DNA from: Gammaproteobacteria bacterium
GTDB taxonomy: Bacteria; Pseudomonadota; Gammaproteobacteria; SZUA-21
Assembly (NCBI GenBank): GCA_003233075.1
Contig: QIKQ01000024.1
Span: 1-8,027, forward strand
DNA: 8,027 bases
Reading direction: 5' to 3'
Position 1 is the stretch's first letter. Each line of letters opens with the position of its first letter. The translations under genes and the position numbers were made by a program. This document shows, piece after piece, positions 4,388 through 8,027 of the stretch. The notes under the pieces are model-generated. The model was not told where the DNA came from. It searched no databases and worked only from the letters and a program-made list of their open reading frames with translations.

Positions 4388-6511
4388 ATGGAACACATGG
4401 AAATTAACGTGGATAGCGACTTTACTTTAAAAACAATTGTCCTTGAAGATTCAATTAATGAGATTGAGATATTGCTCAGTCAGTTGCGTAATGCTGGCGT
4501 TTCTATTCGATCATTTAACGTTGATTCGGAAGACGAATTTAACAAAATGGTCAAAACTCAAGTCTTAGACTTTATAATATGCAATCATAATTCTGACGAC
4601 CCATCGCTGCTACAAGTGATCGAAATAATTAAAAAAACTGGAAAAGATATTCCAATCTTAGTGATTGATGAAGAATATGATCAGTCAAAAGCGAATACTG
4701 TCATGAGTTACGGTGCTCGAGACTATATCTGTAAACAAAATTTAGAACATTTATCATATGTGCTTAAACGAGAAGCGAGCGATTTAAAAATTCGCCGAAA
4801 ATTTAGAGTTCAGGAAAAATCTATCCGCGAGACAGAAAAACGCTGCCATGCACTATTGGAGAGTTCGCGAGATGCCATAACCTATGTACATGAAGGCATG
4901 CACATACACGCCAATCCAGCCTACCTCGAAAAATTTGGTTTAACCGATCCAGACGAGATTGACGGAATGCCAATCATGGATATGGTCGCACCGGAAGACC
5001 ACGAAAAATTTAAAGAATTTTTAAAAAAATACTCTAAGGACGAAGATGAAACTCAGAGTTTAGAAGTCAAAGGTCTCAAAGGAGACGGAAATAAATTTAA
5101 CGCGATTATGGAATTTTCCCATGCAGCAATAGACGGTGAACCCTGTACTCAAATTATTATTCGAGTTCAAACTCGCGACAAAGAATTGGAAAAGAAACTC
5201 CAGCATCTCACCAGCCAAGACGTCTTAACTGGGCTATATAATCGTCAATATTTTCTCGAAGAACTATCTCAAATTGTCTCCAATGCCATTGCTGGAAGCA
5301 AAGGTAGCGCTATGTTATATATTGAACCAGACAATTTTAAAGAAATTAAGGAAGCAATAGGCATAGCCGGAAGCGATTTATTACTAGGAGACATCGGCAC
5401 AATTATAAAAAATACAGCTATTAGCAATTCAATTTGTGCGCGCTTTAGTGATAACACTTTCGTAATGATTGTTAAAACTGATGACACGATAGTTATTCAA
5501 GAACAAGCTGAAGATATTAGAAATGAGGTAGAAAACCATATTGCCGAAGTTGAAAACCGATCGTTGACACTCACGGTCAGCATTGGTATCAGCATCATCG
5601 GTGAAATGGTAACCAGCGCTCAAGAAGTGATTGGCAATGCTGATCTTGCCTGCGAAATGGCACACAAACAGGGTGGCAACATAATTCATACACATAATCC
5701 AATTGCGGATTTACAAGCCAGCAAGGATCGGGATCAATATTGGAATCATGTAATTCGTGACGCCATAAAGGAAAGTAAATTTCGCTTAGTTTATCAACCT
5801 ATCGCAAGCTTAATGGGCGAAACGACAGAACGTTATGAACTATTTTTACGATTAGATGATGAAGATGGTAAAGAAATTTTACCCGGAAAATTTTTACCTG
5901 TTGCCGAACAAAGTGACCTTATTATCAAAATTGATCGCTGGGTAATAAGTCATGCAATGAAAGTATTAGCGGAGCGGCGTGCTGTAGGGCACGACACGAT
6001 ATTCTTTATTAAAATTTCTGCACGCACATTAACCGACGAAGAAATATTACCTTGGATTAGCGCCTTACTCAAAAAATCGAGATTGCCCGGTAATTCTTTA
6101 GTCTTTGAACTCTCCGAACCCAGCGCGGTAACGCATTTAAAATTTGCAAAAGTATTCGCCCAAGGCTTACAACAACTGCATTGCGGCTTTAGTTTAGAAG
6201 ATTTTGGCAATGGCATGAATAGCTTCCAATTGCTTAAACATTTGTCCGTCGACTACCTGAAAATCGATGGTTCATTTATGCATAATTTAGCGACTGATAA
6301 AGATAATCAAGCCATGGTTAAGTCTATTGTTGAAATGGCGGCATCACTAGGCAAACCAGTCATCGCTGAGTTTGTTGAAGACGCAAATAGTCTGGCGATC
6401 TTATGGCAAACTGGGATTCAATTTATTCAAGGACACTTTTTACAAAAACCGGAATCGCATATGAGTTTCGATTTCTCGGGTGAATCTGACGAAGAACAAT
6501 CTACTTTTTAG
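4388..6511 (+). CDS. fimX: FimX-like degenerate GGDEF/EAL c-di-GMP receptor (REC-PAS-GGDEF-EAL)
   Basis: Domains in order: receiver-like (about 14-130), PAS (about 150-260), GGDEF (about 271-435) and EAL (about 455-695). The receiver has Asn66 where a phosphoacceptor Asp would be. The GGDEF domain keeps DVLTGLYNR (278-286), but the active site reads SDNTF (354-358), so no cyclase activity is expected. In the EAL domain the signature is ELF (484-486), the metal-binding Asn is Lys542 (KIS) and DDFG is EDFG (604-607), which argues against phosphodiesterase activity; KIDGSF and QGHFLQKP are kept, so c-di-GMP binding is plausible. The architecture and 707-aa length match Pseudomonas and Xanthomonas FimX (691 aa in P. 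aeruginosa), which controls type IV pilus assembly and twitching through PilZ and PilB. There is no signal peptide or membrane segment. The start may be ATG 4388 or ATG 4397; neither has a strong ribosome binding site. Confidence 0.8.
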   Translation: MEHMEINVDSDFTLKTIVLEDSINEIEILLSQLRNAGVSIRSFNVDSEDEFNKMVKTQVLDFIICNHNSDDPSLLQVIEIIKKTGKDIPILVIDEEYDQSKANTVMSYGARDYICKQNLEHLSYVLKREASDLKIRRKFRVQEKSIRETEKRCHALLESSRDAITYVHEGMHIHANPAYLEKFGLTDPDEIDGMPIMDMVAPEDHEKFKEFLKKYSKDEDETQSLEVKGLKGDGNKFNAIMEFSHAAIDGEPCTQIIIRVQTRDKELEKKLQHLTSQDVLTGLYNRQYFLEELSQIVSNAIAGSKGSAMLYIEPDNFKEIKEAIGIAGSDLLLGDIGTIIKNTAISNSICARFSDNTFVMIVKTDDTIVIQEQAEDIRNEVENHIAEVENRSLTLTVSIGISIIGEMVTSAQEVIGNADLACEMAHKQGGNIIHTHNPIADLQASKDRDQYWNHVIRDAIKESKFRLVYQPIASLMGETTERYELFLRLDDEDGKEILPGKFLPVAEQSDLIIKIDRWVISHAMKVLAERRAVGHDTIFFIKISARTLTDEEILPWISALLKKSRLPGNSLVFELSEPSAVTHLKFAKVFAQGLQQLHCGFSLEDFGNGMNSFQLLKHLSVDYLKIDGSFMHNLATDKDNQAMVKSIVEMAASLGKPVIAEFVEDANSLAILWQTGIQFIQGHFLQKPESHMSFDFSGESDEEQSTF

Positions 6512-6625
6512 CTTTTTATCACCCATGCAATTTGAATGAGCTGAGTTTAGCGGTGATTTGATTATCGTGAATGTTTTCTCTGTAAAATAAACATACAGAA
6601 CTATCTAAATTGAATTCGATTTCGA

Positions 6626-6649
6626 GGAGACAAGCCGTGCCTTGTTTCT
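6626..6649. terminator. Hairpin between convergent genes, possible terminator
   Basis: GGAGACAAG (6626-6634) pairs with CTTGTTTCT (6641-6649) over nine positions including two G-U pairs, around the loop CCGTGC. It lies 115 bp after the FimX-like stop codon and 26 bp after the DUF1015 stop codon on the other strand. There is no T-tract on either side. The remaining sequence of 6512-6674 shows no gene. Confidence 0.3.
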
Positions 6650-6665
6650 ACTAAAGATAAATGCC

Positions 6666-6679
6666 ATTAAAATTTTAAT
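6666..6679. repeat. 14-bp AT palindrome over the DUF1015 stop codon
   Basis: ATTAAAATTTTAAT is a perfect palindrome that contains the minus-strand TAA stop at 6677-6675. It is made only of A and T, so it may be incidental. With the hairpin at 6626-6649 it might help end the DUF1015 transcript. Confidence 0.3.
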
Positions 6680-7904
6680 CCAAAACGTGTGAAACCAGAC
6701 CGTCTGCTAATTTTGGTTCAAACCAAGTAGATTTCGGAGGCATAACTTCATTAGCATCCGCAACCGCCATAAGTTGACTCAACTTAGTTGGGTACAGCGA
6801 AAACGCAACTGCCATTTCGCCAGAATCGACTCGTTTTTCGAGACCTTCTAAACCACGAATACCTCCCACAAAATCAATTCGATCATCCCGTCGTGGATCA
6901 GAAATTTTAAGTATCGGTTCAATTAGATACTCGGCTAACAAGCTAACATCAAGCTGCCTAACGGGATCATTCTGAGGAATGTTTTCCGGCCGAATATTAA
7001 GTCTGTACCAACTCTTGTCTAGATACATGCCAAACTCACCTGTTTTCGTTGGTTTGTATGGCGCATTGCTCGCTTTCACTTCAAAACTTTTAGACAAGGC
7101 CGCTATAAAATCATCTTTGCTCATTCCTTGAAGATCTTTAATCACACGATTATAATCCAAAATTTTCATTTGATTATCTGGGAAAATAACGGATAAAAAA
7201 TAATTATGATTAGCTTGCTCATTTCCAGAATTTCGTTTTTCCGCTACTCTAGCCGCCGCCGCAGATCGATGATGACCATCGGCTATATATAACACTTCAG
7301 TTTGAGCAAAAATTATATTTATTTGCGATATCACTTTTTCCTCGTCAACTGGCCAAAATTCATGACGAATGCCATCTCCAGCAGTAACATCGTATTCAGG
7401 CGTTTTCTCTGTCCACTTTGAAACCAAAATATCAAATTCAGAATTGTGCCTATAGGTTAAAAAAACCGGCCCAGTTTGCGCGTTAAGTTCATCAATTTGA
7501 CGCACACGATCATCTTCTTTTTGCGGACGAGTAAACTCATGTTTTTTTATCGTATTTTCGACATAAGCTGGAACGGATGCGATAGCAACTAATCCGGTTT
7601 GAACGTGTTCAGCCATTGTTAAACGATATAAGTAATAACATTCTTTCGCTTCACGAAATAATACTTGTTCTTTTATCAAATGCTGTAAATTTAATGCACC
7701 AGTCTGGTATACCTTAAGATCGTAAGGATCAGTCCCTTCTGGCAAATCTATTTCAGGTTTTGAAATATGTAAAAAACTCAAAGGTCGGCCCTTGGCCTGT
7801 TCTCGTGCTTCTGCTGTATTAAGGACATCATAAGGCGGAGCTAGTACTTCAGGAGCATACTTAGCATAAGGCCTTAATCCTCGAAATGGACGTATCAATG
7901 GCAT
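6675..7904 (-). CDS. DUF1015 family protein (possible ParB/SerK-like fold)
   Basis: This is a 409-residue cytoplasmic protein, full length for the DUF1015 family, whose biochemical role is not firmly established. Family blocks are complete: IRPFRGLRPYA near the N-terminus, APPYDVL (22-28), KHEFTRPQKEDDR (121-133), ADGHHRSAAAAR (208-219), DPRRDDRIDFVGG (336-348) and the C-terminal MPPKSTWFEPK (388-398). The clustered His, Arg and Asp residues in the EDDR and DGHHR motifs suggest a nucleotide- or phosphate-handling site. DUF1015 has been related to the ParB/sulfiredoxin superfamily that includes free-serine kinases, and its genes often lie near serine-biosynthesis genes, but no such gene is visible here. 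A weak GGA precedes the ATG at 7904. It is convergent with the FimX-like gene. Confidence 0.9.
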   Translation of the reverse strand: MPLIRPFRGLRPYAKYAPEVLAPPYDVLNTAEAREQAKGRPLSFLHISKPEIDLPEGTDPYDLKVYQTGALNLQHLIKEQVLFREAKECYYLYRLTMAEHVQTGLVAIASVPAYVENTIKKHEFTRPQKEDDRVRQIDELNAQTGPVFLTYRHNSEFDILVSKWTEKTPEYDVTAGDGIRHEFWPVDEEKVISQINIIFAQTEVLYIADGHHRSAAAARVAEKRNSGNEQANHNYFLSVIFPDNQMKILDYNRVIKDLQGMSKDDFIAALSKSFEVKASNAPYKPTKTGEFGMYLDKSWYRLNIRPENIPQNDPVRQLDVSLLAEYLIEPILKISDPRRDDRIDFVGGIRGLEGLEKRVDSGEMAVAFSLYPTKLSQLMAVADANEVMPPKSTWFEPKLADGLVSHVLD

Positions 7905-7958
7905 TAGGATTCCAATTTATAATTTGCTACTTAGTGATTTGAACGCGATATTTTTCAA

Positions 7959-7976
7959 TATAATACACGTATTATA
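7959..7976 (-). promoter_or_regulatory. 18-bp palindrome with -10 boxes upstream of DUF1015 gene
   Basis: TATAATAC-AC-GTATTATA is perfectly symmetric and lies 55 bp before the DUF1015 start codon. Read on the minus strand it supplies a consensus TATAAT (7976-7971) for that gene. A TTTACA (8002-7997) lies 20 bp upstream, somewhat far for a -35 box. The symmetry suggests either an operator over the promoter or overlapping promoters on both strands. The sequence from 7977 to the window end shows nothing else I can support. Confidence 0.4.
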
Positions 7977-8027
7977 AACCTTTACTTTATACTATTTGTA
8001 AACAATTGTATTTAATCCCTTTATAAA

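Noticed and set aside
5269..6216. Minus-strand frames inside the FimX-like gene
   Set aside because: They are antisense shadows of a well-supported coding region with no independent start signals or recognisable domains.
6624..6655. Tiny GTG frame (6637-6654) behind a GGAG sequence
   Set aside because: It would encode only five residues, and the GGAG is better explained as part of the 6626-6649 hairpin stem.

Overview
The window comes from an AT-rich gammaproteobacterium that I cannot name. The evidence is the complete EF-P lysylation set (elongation factor P with Lys34, the ligase EpmA and the aminomutase EpmB) and a FimX-type protein (receiver, PAS, degenerate GGDEF, degenerate EAL). Both are typical of Gammaproteobacteria. 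No insertion sequence, phage gene, CRISPR array, tRNA or rRNA is visible.

Layout, left to right. Positions 1-561 carry no believable gene. They hold two copies, in opposite orientation, of a roughly 100-bp composite palindromic repeat (25-127 and 434-529), which flank a separate 96-nt imperfect hairpin (208-303). Next come epmA (562-1545) and efp (1570-2139), both on the minus strand and probably one operon transcribed efp then epmA. epmB (2167-3156, plus strand) diverges from efp with only 27 bp between the start codons. Downstream, between convergent epmB and a YhbS-like GNAT acetyltransferase (3395-3916, minus), lies a pair of hairpins that differ by a base-pair-preserving double change. 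The 471-bp gap from 3917 to 4387 holds the acetyltransferase promoter, a possible decayed remnant of an EF-G start (4012 onward), and a set of overlapping inverted repeats. A 707-aa FimX-like protein (4388-6511, plus) follows. The last gene is a 409-aa DUF1015 protein (6675-7904, minus), with an 18-bp palindrome upstream of its start.

How the genes work together. EpmB isomerises L-lysine to (R)-beta-lysine, EpmA attaches it to Lys34 of EF-P, and the modified EF-P rescues ribosomes stalled at polyproline stretches. The whole cluster therefore serves one post-translational pathway. The FimX-like protein is probably a catalytically dead c-di-GMP receptor linked to type IV pili, an independent function. 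The acetyltransferase and the DUF1015 protein have no demonstrable link to their neighbours.

The most unusual material is non-coding: the composite repeats, whose hairpin cores differ in sequence yet stay self-complementary; the covarying hairpin pair after epmB; and the EF-G-like fragment. The protein genes are recognisable families, and I see no convincing new multi-gene system.
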